Positions 1 through 8,803 are shown, numbered from the stretch's first letter. The stretch is 64,000 nt of DNA from Paenibacillus sp. MAHUQ-63 (GCF_028765165.1 NZ_JARADB010000006.1:236689-300688); one strand, 5' to 3'. The notes: generated by a model from the letters alone, not told the origin. Numbers and translations: made by a program.

Positions 1-384
1 GTATTCACCGTGTTCCTGTCCCAATCCGTGGATTCGCTGATTGCCGTGAAACCGTTCGATCTCTATGATGTCAGCGACAGTTCGAAATATGAAATCATCG
101 ATGCCGTTATTTATTACGTCAACTATCCGCCCTATACGTATTTCTTTATGTATTTCTATGACAAATGGCAGCTCAAAGGCGTATGGCGCGTCTTGTATGT
201 GGTTCTGTACTCGGGGCTTTCGGTGTTCTTCGAGTGGTTGGCTGTGTTATGCGGTGTTTTCAAGTTCAAGGGCTGGAAGCTGGGGTACTCCCCTTTTGTC
301 TATGTTGTCGTATTTGTGATGTACATCTTGGTCTATCATTTGACCCGGAAATTGCTGCATGAGGAAACATTGGAAAGCCACTGA
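1..384 (+). CDS. C-terminal part of a multi-span membrane protein (5' end outside window)
   Basis: The frame is open to the left edge, so the true start lies outside the window; a GTG at position 10 is only an internal candidate. About 127 residues are visible, rich in aromatic residues. There are probably three membrane segments: around the YYVNYPPYTYFFMYFY stretch, around VLYVVLYSGLSVFFEWLAVL, and around SPFVYVVVFVMYILVYHL. It ends in a short polar tail. The aromatic, Tyr-rich helices resemble small Bacillales membrane proteins of unknown function. I do not recognise a catalytic motif and assign no function. The stop codon lies inside the terminator stem that follows. Confidence 0.6.
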   Translation, partial: VFTVFLSQSVDSLIAVKPFDLYDVSDSSKYEIIDAVIYYVNYPPYTYFFMYFYDKWQLKGVWRVLYVVLYSGLSVFFEWLAVLCGVFKFKGWKLGYSPFVYVVVFVMYILVYHLTRKLLHEETLESH

Positions 385-397
385 GAGGTGGCTTTTT
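374..397 (+). terminator. Intrinsic terminator overlapping the stop codon
   Basis: AAAGCCAC / GTGGCTTT stem with a 6-base loop, then T's. The TGA stop (382-384) lies in the loop. Confidence 0.75.
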
Positions 398-479
398 GGC
401 GTGCAGGCGATTTAAAATTTCTCGAATAGCCGCAAAGATGATAAAATAAGGTGATGGGAAGGCAACGGAGGGGAAGCAC

Positions 480-1688
480 ATGGAATTTTCATGGAAACGA
501 AATCTTGTTACATTGTGGATCGGCGTATTTTTTTGCGGGATGGCGTATACCATTTCAATTCCTTTTCTACCAATCTTCCTGCACACGGAGCTTGGGATTG
601 AGAAGGGGCTGGAAGCCTGGTCAGGCATCACATTCGGCATCACCTTTCTAGCTAGCGCTTTAATTGCACCCTATTGGGGATCGCTTGCCGACAAATACGG
701 TCGCAAACCGATGCTCATTCGATCGGGGTTCAGTTTAAGCGTTCTTTATTTTGCGACCTTTTTCGTTCACGATCCTTATCTGTTCCTGGTCGTGCGTATT
801 CTTCAGGGACTGCTGGCGGGATTCGTTCCCGCGTCGATTGCGCTGGTCGCCACGAACACGCCGGAGAAAGAGGTCGGGTATGCGCTGGGCGTCATGTCCA
901 CGGCCGGCGCTGCCGGCAGCGTCATCGGACCGCTGGTCGGCGGGTTCGTCTCCCACTGGGTGGGAAACAGGGAGTCGTTCCTCGTCTCCGGCTGTGTCGT
1001 TCTGGTGGCCGCTTTCATCGGGCTGTTCGGCGCCAAGGAGAAGAACTTCAACCGTTCGGCGGAACGGTCCAGCGTATGGGAAGACTTGAAGTCGGCCGGG
1101 CATAACCGGTCTTTCATGGTCATCCTCGGCATCACCATGCTGGTGGCGACTTCGGTTATGATCGTAGAGCCGCTGCTTACGATCTATGTGCTGCAGCTCG
1201 GCGGCAGCCAAAGCTCTGCGTCGCTGAGCTCAGGGATCATCTTCTCGGCTGTCGGCGTAGCGACGGTCATTGCTGCGCCGAGGTGGGGCAAGCTGGGGCA
1301 GAAGCTGACCTACTCCCGAACGCTGTTCATCGGACTGATCGGCGGCGGGATCGGCAACTTGCTGCAGCTTACCACGCATAGTCTAATTGCGTTCGGGATC
1401 TTGAGATTCAGCTACGGGCTGTTTTTTGCCGCTGTGTATCCGGCGTTGAACGCACTTATCGTGAAGTTCACGGATGCCGGCTTTCGAGGCAGGGCGTTCT
1501 CATTGAACCAATCCGCCACGCAGTTAGGCACGATGACCGGACCGATGATCGGCGGCTTCCTGGGCGGGTGGATCGGCATTCCATTGGTTTTCGCGTTGAA
1601 TGGCCTGGCGCTGATCGGGCTGGCCTTCTACTATAAATATCGCGGGCCTAAGCAGGCTGTCGCGGATGTTATTACGGCAAAAGGGTAA
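480..1688 (+). CDS. MFS multidrug efflux transporter (DHA1 type)
   Basis: 402-residue proton-coupled exporter of the major facilitator superfamily, with the usual 12-helix size. Motif A, GSLADKYGRKP, is at residues 67-77 between helices 2 and 3. The RILQG motif is around 106-110. The antiporter motif C pattern GxxxGPxxGG sits at about 146-155, which marks drug:proton antiporters. The start ATG at 480 follows GGAGGGGAAG at 467-476. It is probably monocistronic, with terminators on both sides. The substrate cannot be told from sequence; family members export drugs or dyes. Confidence 0.9.
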   Translation: MEFSWKRNLVTLWIGVFFCGMAYTISIPFLPIFLHTELGIEKGLEAWSGITFGITFLASALIAPYWGSLADKYGRKPMLIRSGFSLSVLYFATFFVHDPYLFLVVRILQGLLAGFVPASIALVATNTPEKEVGYALGVMSTAGAAGSVIGPLVGGFVSHWVGNRESFLVSGCVVLVAAFIGLFGAKEKNFNRSAERSSVWEDLKSAGHNRSFMVILGITMLVATSVMIVEPLLTIYVLQLGGSQSSASLSSGIIFSAVGVATVIAAPRWGKLGQKLTYSRTLFIGLIGGGIGNLLQLTTHSLIAFGILRFSYGLFFAAVYPALNALIVKFTDAGFRGRAFSLNQSATQLGTMTGPMIGGFLGGWIGIPLVFALNGLALIGLAFYYKYRGPKQAVADVITAKG

Positions 1689-1709
1689 GCGGATGCTTAC
1701 TCTTTTTTT
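1685..1709 (+). terminator. Intrinsic terminator of the MFS gene
   Basis: GTAAGC-GGAT-GCTTAC followed by TCTTTTTTT. The TAA stop (1686-1688) is part of the stem. Confidence 0.8.
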
Positions 1710-1720
1710 GCGTCTGCCTG

Positions 1721-1973
1721 CCGGCTTGTTAGGCAGGCTGTGTTAGCGAGGTCCGCGCTGCGGTAACGGACAGGGAGGCCCTTATTTGAGGCAAAGGGGC
1801 CTCTTTATGAATGCAACGGACACCGGAGCCGCTATTTTGCTCAAACGGGCTTGATTGAGCGGCGAATACGGCGAATAAGGACGCTGGTGTCCGTTAGAAG
1901 TGGAAGTCGCCGCTTATTGTGGGAATAGCGTCCGCTGTGTCCGTTAGAACCGGGCAGGGCGTCGGCTTCAACG
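1721..1973. repeat. Intergenic hairpin repeat, family A, copy 1
   Basis: Roughly 250-base non-coding element repeated almost intact 296 bases downstream. It holds a hairpin of GAGGCCC / GGGGCCTC type (about 1775-1803). It also holds a long-range inverted repeat, AACGGACACC (1815-1824) against GGTGTCCGTT (1886-1895), and a further CTGTGTCCGTTAGAA tract. No credible ORF. Confidence 0.85.
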
Positions 1974-2011
1974 TCAATATGGATCGGCTTGCTCCGCCCC
2001 GCATTTCTCTA

Positions 2012-2270
2012 CCGGCTTGCCAGGCAGGCTTAGCGGTGTTAGCGAGGTCCGCGCTGCGCTAACGGACAGGGAGGCCCTTATTTGAGGCAAAGGGGCCTCT
2101 TTATGAATGCAACGGACACCGAAGCCGCTATTTTGCTCAAATGGGCTTGATTGAGCGGATAAATCGGCGAATAAGTACGCTGGTGTCCGTAAGAAGTGGA
2201 AGTCGCCGCTTATCGTGGAAATAGCGTCCGCTGTGTCCGTTAGAACCGGGCAGGGGCGTCGGCTTCAACG
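2012..2270. repeat. Intergenic hairpin repeat, family A, copy 2
   Basis: Near-identical copy of the preceding element, in the same orientation, with scattered substitutions and the same inverted arms (2111-2120 and about 2182-2191). From 2271 to about 2540 I see no gene; the last part is AT-rich and probably carries the promoter of the following acetyltransferase. Confidence 0.85.
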
Positions 2271-2565
2271 AGCGGATTCAACGCGTGAGCAGAGCGGGGG
2301 ATGAATTCGGAGAGCGGAGCAAGTGTATGACCGGAGCAAGTGCGACCTTGTCGGTGGGGAAATGATCGCCGAAGAAAACGCTATTTCGCGCGCAATTTGT
2401 TGAAAACGCTTGCATTTAAGCGCTTTCAAGAGAATTTTAGAAAAAAACAAAGATTTTTGTGAATTTTAACACATTTTCAGCAGGATTCCGTACTTTTTTG
2501 TCGTATTTACTAATTTACCACAAAAAAAGTCCTAACAAATTCATAGAGGATTGGGAGAGAACCGT

Positions 2566-2997
2566 ATGCATGTTCGTTCATTTCAGCTTAGTGATACGTC
2601 TTCGGTGACAGCACTCTTAGAAGATGTTTTGTCGGAAACTTGCTATGAAGAAACGATGGAAGCTTTTGCTCGCCAGCTTTCTTGGGATACGGAGCTTGTG
2701 CTTGTCGCACAAGAAGAATCAGAAATCGTGGGCATGATCATCGGCACCATCGATAACAACAACGGCTATTTCTATCGCATTGCAGTTGCCGCAGAATATC
2801 AGCGCAAGGGTATCGGCAAAGCATTGATCGAAGCAATGAAGCAAAGGTTCCTCCACCGGAACGTGAACAAAATTATGGTAACGGTCGACGTCCATAATGA
2901 AGTTGTACTCCCTGTATACGAGTCGGCAGGCTATAGCTCCAACGATTTTTCCCGTGCTGCGCACCGTCTGAGCATCGTGAAAAAGATCAGCGTATAA
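2566..2997 (+). CDS. GNAT-family N-acetyltransferase
   Basis: 143 residues with the acetyl-CoA pyrophosphate-binding signature Q/RxxGxG/A seen as QRKGIGK at 79-85, after the beta-4 strand YFYRIAVAAEY. The C-terminal YESAGYS segment also fits the fold. The start chosen is ATG 2566, with a GGGAGAG ribosome site 6-8 bases upstream; an upstream in-frame TTG at 2551 would lie within that site. The acceptor substrate (amine, protein N-terminus or drug) cannot be inferred. It appears to be a single-gene unit. Confidence 0.85.
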   Translation: MHVRSFQLSDTSSVTALLEDVLSETCYEETMEAFARQLSWDTELVLVAQEESEIVGMIIGTIDNNNGYFYRIAVAAEYQRKGIGKALIEAMKQRFLHRNVNKIMVTVDVHNEVVLPVYESAGYSSNDFSRAAHRLSIVKKISV

Positions 2998-3038
2998 GCT
3001 TGTTCGAACGGAAGAAATTGCATAGAAGCAAGTTGAGG

Positions 3039-3085
3039 AAAGCATATCGGTGCCGCCATTGCATTTGGGGGTCAGATATGCTTTT
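3039..3085 (+). terminator. Possible terminator with a large loop
   Basis: AAAGCATATC (3039-3048) pairs with GATATGCTTT (3075-3084), then a short T-rich stretch. The ~26-base loop is long for an intrinsic terminator. Confidence 0.4.
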
Positions 3086-3136
3086 CTATATAATAGGGGA
3101 ACTTATCGGCAGCTATCAACAGAGGAGCTTTGAGAC

Positions 3137-3691
3137 ATGGATATTTTCACGCCTTATGTGATAAAAAGCTTCAAACATGACGGACATCTACACCGGATGT
3201 GGCTCACGAATTGGCGGGTACCGCCGAGCATCCTGCATGCCGAGCACCTCCAGCAAGGGATGATGGTATTCATCAATAGCCAGACCAAAATACAAGAAGC
3301 GGACGGCAAGGAATGGGTCAGCCGTATTCCGGGCGTATCTTTTTTCATCCCCAAGATGTGGTTCAACATTGTTGCACTCATTGAGGAAACAGGGGTGAGG
3401 TACTACTGCAATGTAGCCTCTCCCATGTACGTGACTCAGCAGGTGCTGACTTATATCGATTACGATTTGGATGTCATTCGAATGCCCGACGGTTCCGTTC
3501 ACGTTGTGGATCAGGATGAATATGAGCGCCATAAACTGAATTATCACTATTCTGCGCTTGTAGAATCCAAAGTGAAGGAAGGGCTGGCTGCGATTCTGGC
3601 GCTGGCGGGCACGGACAAGCCGCCTTTTCAGGACGAGTGGGTCATGCATTACTACGAAGAGTGGGAAAAGCATAGGAACGGAGGAGCCTGA
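3137..3691 (+). CDS. Nucleoside tri-/diphosphate phosphatase, Ntdp/DUF402 (UPF0374) family
   Basis: 184 residues, close to the ~176-180 of the family (B. subtilis YgaC, S. aureus Ntdp). Family members hydrolyse nucleoside tri- and diphosphates in the cytoplasm. Visible hallmarks are the FIPKMWFNIVALI segment, YYCNVASP, and the acidic YIDYDLDVIRMPDGS...DQDEYERH block near residues 113-138. That acidic block carries the metal- and phosphate-binding carboxylates of the fold. Start ATG 3137 follows GAGGAG. The stop TGA (3689-3691) is immediately followed by the lepB start codon, and GAGGAG at its 3' end is the ribosome site of lepB, so the two are co-transcribed. Confidence 0.85.
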   Translation: MDIFTPYVIKSFKHDGHLHRMWLTNWRVPPSILHAEHLQQGMMVFINSQTKIQEADGKEWVSRIPGVSFFIPKMWFNIVALIEETGVRYYCNVASPMYVTQQVLTYIDYDLDVIRMPDGSVHVVDQDEYERHKLNYHYSALVESKVKEGLAAILALAGTDKPPFQDEWVMHYYEEWEKHRNGGA

Positions 3692-4300
3692 ATGAGCTTC
3701 TTTGTAGGGCGCAATGAATCGAATAAAGCAGCTTCCAGTTCTGGAACCGGGAAGCAGACGGAAACCAGAAGCTTGACCCATGAGCTGTGGGATTGGACGA
3801 AATCCATTCTCGTAGCTCTTCTTGTCGTTATTCTCGTGCATCAGTACGGATTCAACCTGTCCACGGTTCACGGCCACTCGATGGACCCTACGCTGCAGGA
3901 GGGTGAATGGCTGTTCGTGAATCGGGCGGTTACGTACTTGAAAGCTCCTGGGCGCGGGGAGATTGTGATCCTCAAAGAGAACGAGGAGCATGCCTTCACA
4001 CAGCATGCCTTCCTGGTCAAAAGGGTCGTCGCCGTCGGAGGCGACGAAGTGCAGGGCATCGACGGGGCGCTCTATGTGAACGGACGGAAGCTCGAAGAGC
4101 CGTACACGAACTCGCTTATCGAAGACGGTGATTTCGGTCCGGCGCGTGTCAGGGACGGCCATGTCTTCGTGATGGGCGATAACCGCCATGCGTCGGCTAG
4201 CGCTGACAGCCGCAGGTTCGGGGACGTTCCGGCCAGCATGATTCAAGGCCGTGCGGAGTACGTGCTATGGCCCTTCGCCATGGCCGCCAAGCTGGATTAA
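3692..4300 (+). CDS. lepB: Type I signal peptidase
   Basis: 202-residue membrane-anchored serine protease that removes signal peptides from secreted pre-proteins on the outer face of the membrane. A single N-terminal anchor spans about 36-52. The catalytic Ser63 is in GHSMDP and the general base Lys110 is in LVKRVVAVGGD. The C-terminal GDNR box is at 162-165, followed by SADSR. The size and the single anchor match Gram-positive Sip-type enzymes. It starts directly after the Ntdp stop codon. Confidence 0.93.
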   Translation: MSFFVGRNESNKAASSSGTGKQTETRSLTHELWDWTKSILVALLVVILVHQYGFNLSTVHGHSMDPTLQEGEWLFVNRAVTYLKAPGRGEIVILKENEEHAFTQHAFLVKRVVAVGGDEVQGIDGALYVNGRKLEEPYTNSLIEDGDFGPARVRDGHVFVMGDNRHASASADSRRFGDVPASMIQGRAEYVLWPFAMAAKLD

Positions 4301-4325
4301 ACCTATAGAAGAGAGGTGGGGGCGA

Positions 4326-5513
4326 ATGGCTCTTTCCATGGAGACAGCAACGAAAGCAGATATCAGCAGACTACAGCAAGAGATCGTGGAAGCCGCGCCG
4401 TCCCTCGGTATTGATAAGATCGGCTTCACGTCGGCGGAGCCGTTCACGGAATTGAAAGACATCCTTCTCCGTCACCGTGAGAAGGGGTTTGAATCCGGCT
4501 TCGAAGAGCCGGATATAGAGAAGCGGGTGCGCCCCGAGCTGAGCATGGACGCGCCGCGGTCGATCATCTCCATCGCGGTGGCGTACCCGTCGAAGCTGGC
4601 GAACCCGCCGCGCTCGGAGCCCGGCGCGTACCGGGGGATCATCTCGCGCGCCTCATGGGGGCGAGATTACCACGATGTGCTTCGCGACCGGCTTGCGAAG
4701 CTGGAGGCTTTCATCGCGGAACGGATGCCTGACGCGAGGCTGCAGAGCATGGTCGACACAGGCGCGCTGGTCGACCGGGCCGTTGCCGAACGGGCCGGGA
4801 TCGGCTGGTCCGGCAAGAACTGCGCCGTGATCACCCCCGAGTGGGGATCGTGGGTATATCTCGGCGAGATGATTACAGATATCCCGTTCGCAGCAGATAC
4901 CCCGATGATGGACCAATGCGGCGATTGCACGATCTGTATCGATGCGTGTCCCACCGGGGCGATCGTCGGCCCAGGGCAGCTGAACTCATCCCGCTGCATC
5001 TCCTTCATCACGCAGACGAAGGGATATGTGGAGGACGAGTTCAAGCTGAAGATCGGCAACCGCCTCTATGGCTGCGATACGTGCCAGATCGTCTGCCCCA
5101 AGAACAAGGGGATGAACTGGACGCATCATCCGGAATTCGAGCCTGACCCGGAGAAGGTCAAGCCGCTCTTGATCCCCTTGCTGACAATGTCCAACAAGGA
5201 CTTCAAAGAACAATACGGCCGCATCGCGGCGTCTTGGCGGGGCAAGAAGCCGATCCAGCGCAACGCCATCATCGCGCTTGGGAATTTCAAGGACCGTACG
5301 GCAGTGCCGGTCCTCAACGAGCTGCTGCAGGCCGATCCGCGGCCTGAGATCCGAGCGACGGCGGCATGGGCGCTCGGGCGGATCGGCGGCGAAGACGCGG
5401 CTGCGGCCTTGGAGAAGGCGCAGCAGGACGAGCGGGAGCCGGCCGTACGGGAAGATATTGAGAAAGCGATCGCAGCGGTTGCAGCAAGTTCAAGGGAGAT
5501 GGAATCGACATGA
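4326..5513 (+). CDS. queG: Epoxyqueuosine reductase
   Basis: 395 residues. It performs the last step of queuosine formation in tRNA, reducing epoxyqueuosine with cobalamin and two 4Fe-4S clusters. Cluster cysteines are at 198, 201, 204, 208 (CGDCTICIDACPTGA) and 224, 250, 253, 257 (GCDTCQIVCP). DTGALVDRAVAERAGIGWSGKN (144-165) is the family core with the conserved Asp144. Residues ~310-385 form HEAT-like repeats thought to hold the tRNA. ATG 4326 is chosen because GAGAGGTGGGGG lies just before it; the longer frame would overlap lepB. It overlaps ogt by 4 bases (ATGA). Confidence 0.93.
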   Translation: MALSMETATKADISRLQQEIVEAAPSLGIDKIGFTSAEPFTELKDILLRHREKGFESGFEEPDIEKRVRPELSMDAPRSIISIAVAYPSKLANPPRSEPGAYRGIISRASWGRDYHDVLRDRLAKLEAFIAERMPDARLQSMVDTGALVDRAVAERAGIGWSGKNCAVITPEWGSWVYLGEMITDIPFAADTPMMDQCGDCTICIDACPTGAIVGPGQLNSSRCISFITQTKGYVEDEFKLKIGNRLYGCDTCQIVCPKNKGMNWTHHPEFEPDPEKVKPLLIPLLTMSNKDFKEQYGRIAASWRGKKPIQRNAIIALGNFKDRTAVPVLNELLQADPRPEIRATAAWALGRIGGEDAAAALEKAQQDEREPAVREDIEKAIAAVAASSREMEST

Positions 5514-6073
5514 CATCACGACAGCAAGCGGATTCGAACGTCCTTTACTATACGGAGATTAATTCCCCGATAGGCACGCTCCTGCTGGTTGCAAGCTCCA
5601 AGGGGCTCTGCCGGATCGCTTTCGGATCATTCGCAGATAACCAATACGAGCTGCGGCAATGGGCGGACCGCTGGTACGGCGGCTATGAGCTGCAAGAGCA
5701 AGCGTCCCGGCTGTCGCCGGCAGTCCGGCAGCTGGAGCAATATTTCAGCGGGGAACGCCTACGTTTTGACGGGGAAATGGATTTGCGGGGGACGGATTTT
5801 CAGAAAAAAGTATGGGCGGCCTTGTGCGATATTCCTTACGGTACGACGGCTTCCTACAAAGATATTGCCGAAGCCATTCAATCTCCGAAAGCGGTCCGAG
5901 CGGTCGGCGGTGCGAACAATAAGAATCCGATTCCCGTCATGATTCCGTGTCACCGGATCATTGGCGCCGGCGGGGATCTGGTCGGTTACGGCGGCGGTCT
6001 GGACATCAAAGTGAAGCTGTTGGATCTGGAACGGCCTGTGGCCAGGACCGAAGCGGGCAGGGGGAGCCTATGA
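5510..6073 (+). CDS. ogt: Methylated-DNA-[protein]-cysteine S-methyltransferase
   Basis: 187-residue suicide repair protein that moves methyl groups from O6-methylguanine to its own cysteine. The active-site motif IPCHRIIG places the acceptor Cys147. The helix-turn-helix arginine region is seen as YKDIAEAIQSPKAVRAVGGA, and VGYGGGLDIKVKLLDLE closes the domain. There is an N-terminal ribonuclease-H-like domain but no Ada-type regulatory domain. It is translationally coupled to queG (ATGA overlap) and to the next gene, whose ATG overlaps this stop. Confidence 0.92.
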   Translation: MTSRQQADSNVLYYTEINSPIGTLLLVASSKGLCRIAFGSFADNQYELRQWADRWYGGYELQEQASRLSPAVRQLEQYFSGERLRFDGEMDLRGTDFQKKVWAALCDIPYGTTASYKDIAEAIQSPKAVRAVGGANNKNPIPVMIPCHRIIGAGGDLVGYGGGLDIKVKLLDLERPVARTEAGRGSL

Positions 6074-7101
6074 AATACGTACATCTGGATACCGTGGAGC
6101 CGGGGCAATATTTGGGGCGCACCATTTTCGCCGGCAATGGATCGATTCTGCTTTCCGAAGGTGTGCAGCTGACGGTCTTCATGATTAATACGATGAACCG
6201 GATCGGCATTACGATGGTGTATATCAAGGATCCCAATCTGGAAGATGTGGAGATTCCGGAGCTCCTTTCGGAGGAGACGAAACGCATCGTCATGCAGCAG
6301 ATGGGGCAGACCTTCGCCGCGATCCGCTCGGGCAAGGAATTCAATTCCCGTGCCATGAGCATTTCGATCGACACGCTGCTGGATGAAGTGATGAAGAACC
6401 GTGACGTGCTCGTCCAGTTGACCGATATCCGGACGAAAGATAACGAGAAGTACGTTCATGCGACGAACGTCTGTATGATGTCCGTTCTCATAGGGATCAA
6501 TATGGGCTTTAACGTGACGCAGCTGAAAGAACTGGCCATCGGCGCACTCCTGCACGACATCGGCAAGGTTGAATTAACCTATGACGACGAATCGCCGGAT
6601 GAGCGGAAGCACCATACTTGGCGGGGGTTTGAGCTCCTGAAGAACAAACGCGAGTTCAGTCTGCTCATCGCCCATGTCGCATTCCAACATCATGAAGCGT
6701 TAGACGGCGGCGGCATACCGAGAGGGTTGACCAGCGATGAGATTCATCTTTATGCGAAAATAACGGCAGTTGCGAATATGTACGATAATCTGTTATCCGG
6801 AGATTCGGAAGGGCGGCGTTTGCTGCCGTATGAGGCTTGCGAGCATATGATGGCTTTGGCGGGCACGAAGCTGGACCGGGAGGTTCTCATTCAATTTCTG
6901 AAAACCGTGTCCATCTACCCGACGGGAGCTTCCGTACGGTTGTCGAACCGGGAGACCGGGGTCGTTGTCGGCCAGCATCGCGGGCTGCCGAGCCGTCCGA
7001 TCGTACGCATTGTGAAGCAGGACCAGTCGGATAACCAGCTGGAAATCAAGGAGCTCGATCTGGCGAAGCATACGACGTTGTTCATTGAGCAAGTGCTGTA
7101 A
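6070..7101 (+). CDS. HD-GYP-type phosphohydrolase (GIP variant)
   Basis: 343 residues. Residues ~1-110 are a poorly defined N-terminal domain with no membrane helix or recognisable receiver domain. Residues ~120-300 are an HD-GYP domain: HDIGK (162-166), HHTWRGFELL (181-190) and HHEALDGGGIP (207-217). In the name-giving signature, GYP is replaced by GIP. HD-GYP proteins hydrolyse cyclic di-GMP or related dinucleotides in the cytoplasm; the altered signature means activity and substrate are uncertain. The longer reading from 5947 overlaps ogt; ATG 6070 overlaps the ogt stop and is preferred. Confidence 0.85.
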   Translation: MKYVHLDTVEPGQYLGRTIFAGNGSILLSEGVQLTVFMINTMNRIGITMVYIKDPNLEDVEIPELLSEETKRIVMQQMGQTFAAIRSGKEFNSRAMSISIDTLLDEVMKNRDVLVQLTDIRTKDNEKYVHATNVCMMSVLIGINMGFNVTQLKELAIGALLHDIGKVELTYDDESPDERKHHTWRGFELLKNKREFSLLIAHVAFQHHEALDGGGIPRGLTSDEIHLYAKITAVANMYDNLLSGDSEGRRLLPYEACEHMMALAGTKLDREVLIQFLKTVSIYPTGASVRLSNRETGVVVGQHRGLPSRPIVRIVKQDQSDNQLEIKELDLAKHTTLFIEQVL

Positions 7102-7193
7102 AATGCAGCCAGGCCATTTGTAAACTATTCGGCAGAAATGATATGATAAAGCAAGCAATCTATACACCATTTACACTTGCAGGGGGCATACTT

Positions 7194-7403
7194 ATGTGGA
7201 GTTACATCATTCCCATTCTCACGTTGATTGTGGGCTTAGTGGGCGGATTTTTCATCGGCGTCTTCTATTTGAAGAGACAGCTGGAAGCGATGCAAAGCAA
7301 TCCGGAAATGCTGGCCAAGATGGCCAAGCAAATGGGCTATAACATGAATAAACAGCAAATCAACAAGGCGCAGCAAATGATGAAAAACCAAAAGTGGAAA
7401 TAA
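7194..7403 (+). CDS. yneF: YneF-family small membrane protein (UPF0154)
   Basis: 69 residues: one N-terminal transmembrane helix (about 3-26, IIPILTLIVGLVGGFFIGVFYL) followed by a charged tail with NPEMLAKMAKQMG and KINKAQQMMKNQK-like repeats. This is the standard layout of the Bacillales YneF family, whose function is not established. ATG 7194 follows AGGGGG; the upstream in-frame ATG at 7143 lacks a ribosome site. No partner gene is obvious. Confidence 0.88.
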   Translation: MWSYIIPILTLIVGLVGGFFIGVFYLKRQLEAMQSNPEMLAKMAKQMGYNMNKQQINKAQQMMKNQKWK

Positions 7404-7535
7404 TACAAGAGCGATAACTACTCCAGAGGGCTTTGCTGACCAACCGTTCGACCGGCGGGCAGTACGAGCCCTTCCTATTATGGCCGGACAGCATGAAATT
7501 AGGACATACCAGTACGATTCAGAGGTGGCTAGTCG

Positions 7536-8114
7536 ATGGCAAGCAACAAAGACCGCATCTTGGAGGCCGCGATGGAACTATTTCATGATCATGGCTTCCA
7601 GGGGACGGGACTAGAGGATATTTTGTCGAGCAGCGGAGTATGCAAAAGTAATTTTTATTATCATTTCAAAAGCAAAGAAGAACTGGGCATAAGGGTCATT
7701 GAGCGCAAGGTGCAAGAAATGAGACAGTCCGTTATGGAGCCGAGCCTGGGGAATAGCAAGCTTTCGCCGAAGCAGCGCGTGCTGGCCTTATTCGAACGTA
7801 TGATCACCTTCTGCGAGCAGCATGAATGCCGCAAAGGCTGCTTCTTCGGCAACTTGGCGCTGGAGCTGAGCGACAGCTCGGAGGAGCTGCGTAAGCCGCT
7901 TAGCGGTTTCTTCAGCGAGCTGGCGGCAGAGGTGGAAGCTTGCCTGCAGGAAGGACGTAAGCAGGGGGAGCTGTCGCTGCAGGGATTGACCCCGGTGGAG
8001 CTGGCGACGCCGATCGTTTCCTTGCTGGAAGGCGGCATGCTGTTGGCCAAAACGCACAAGGACAGCAAGGCGATGCGGGACGGGATCAAGGTGTTAACGG
8101 TGTGCATGGGCTGA
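7536..8114 (+). CDS. TetR/AcrR-family transcriptional repressor
   Basis: 192 residues. The N-terminal helix-turn-helix (about 6-50) carries the TetR signature ILEAAMELFHDHGFQGTGLEDIL...SNFYYHFKSKEEL. The ligand-binding half contains a Cys-containing segment, CEQHECRKGCFFGNLALEL (about 89-107), common in the subgroup with C-terminal TetR_C domains that respond to small electrophiles or metabolites. ATG 7536 follows AGAGGTGG. Its stop is only 41 bases before folE, so read-through to folE is possible, but a functional link is not shown. No clear TetR palindrome was found upstream. Confidence 0.88.
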   Translation: MASNKDRILEAAMELFHDHGFQGTGLEDILSSSGVCKSNFYYHFKSKEELGIRVIERKVQEMRQSVMEPSLGNSKLSPKQRVLALFERMITFCEQHECRKGCFFGNLALELSDSSEELRKPLSGFFSELAAEVEACLQEGRKQGELSLQGLTPVELATPIVSLLEGGMLLAKTHKDSKAMRDGIKVLTVCMG

Positions 8115-8155
8115 GGTTTATGAGAAGAGGATATGAGAAGAGGAGTGGAGAGAAG

Positions 8156-8746
8156 ATGGCATCTATTGAATACAAAAATACGAGAGTTGCTGAGAATCGC
8201 GAACAGATTGAGCATCATGTGAGGGAGATTCTGCGGTTGATCGGCGAGGATGTGGACCGGGAGGGCTTGCTGGACACGCCTGCGCGCGTTACACGGATGT
8301 ATGAGGAAATCTTCGCCGGCTATGAAGCGAATCCTCGCGACGTGCTTGGCGTTACGTTCGACGAGCAGCATGAAGAGCTGGTCATTATCAAAGATATCAT
8401 TTATTACAGTCAGTGCGAGCACCATATGGCGCCCTTCTTCGGGAAAGTGCACGTTGGGTACCTGCCCAGCGGCAAAGTAGCGGGATTGAGCAAGTTCGCC
8501 CGTCTGGTCGACGTCGTGACCCGCAAGCTGCAGGTGCAGGAGAGAATTACTTCGGAGATCGCCGACATCCTGGATGAAGTGCTGAAGCCGCACGGCGTGA
8601 TGGTTGTCGTCGAAGGAGAGCATATGTGCATGTGCTCCAGAGGAGTCAAGAAGTACGGCAGCGAGACGATCACCTCGGCTGTGCGCGGCTCGTTCCGGAC
8701 AGACTCAACGCTTCGCTCCGAGTTCCTTTCTTTGATCAATCGATGA
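8156..8746 (+). CDS. folE: GTP cyclohydrolase I
   Basis: 196-residue homodecameric enzyme converting GTP to 7,8-dihydroneopterin triphosphate, the first step of folate synthesis. It may also feed queuosine precursor synthesis. Zinc ligands are seen as Cys87 and His90 in CEHH and Cys158 in HMCMCSRG. GYLPSGKVAGLSKFARLVD is the family core. The ATG at 8156 follows AGGAGTGGAGAG; upstream in-frame starts at 8102 overlap the TetR gene and lack a site. Confidence 0.94.
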   Translation: MASIEYKNTRVAENREQIEHHVREILRLIGEDVDREGLLDTPARVTRMYEEIFAGYEANPRDVLGVTFDEQHEELVIIKDIIYYSQCEHHMAPFFGKVHVGYLPSGKVAGLSKFARLVDVVTRKLQVQERITSEIADILDEVLKPHGVMVVVEGEHMCMCSRGVKKYGSETITSAVRGSFRTDSTLRSEFLSLINR

Positions 8747-8756
8747 GTTCATTGTT

Positions 8757-8803
8757 AAGGGGATGTGCATGAAGACAAAGGTCTTGTGCATCATCCCTTT
8801 TTT
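8757..8803 (+). terminator. Intrinsic terminator of folE
   Basis: Imperfect stem AAGGGGATG-TGCA ... TGCA-TCATCCCTT with T6. The following ~200 bases to the dNTPase gene are AT-rich with no gene. Confidence 0.7.
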
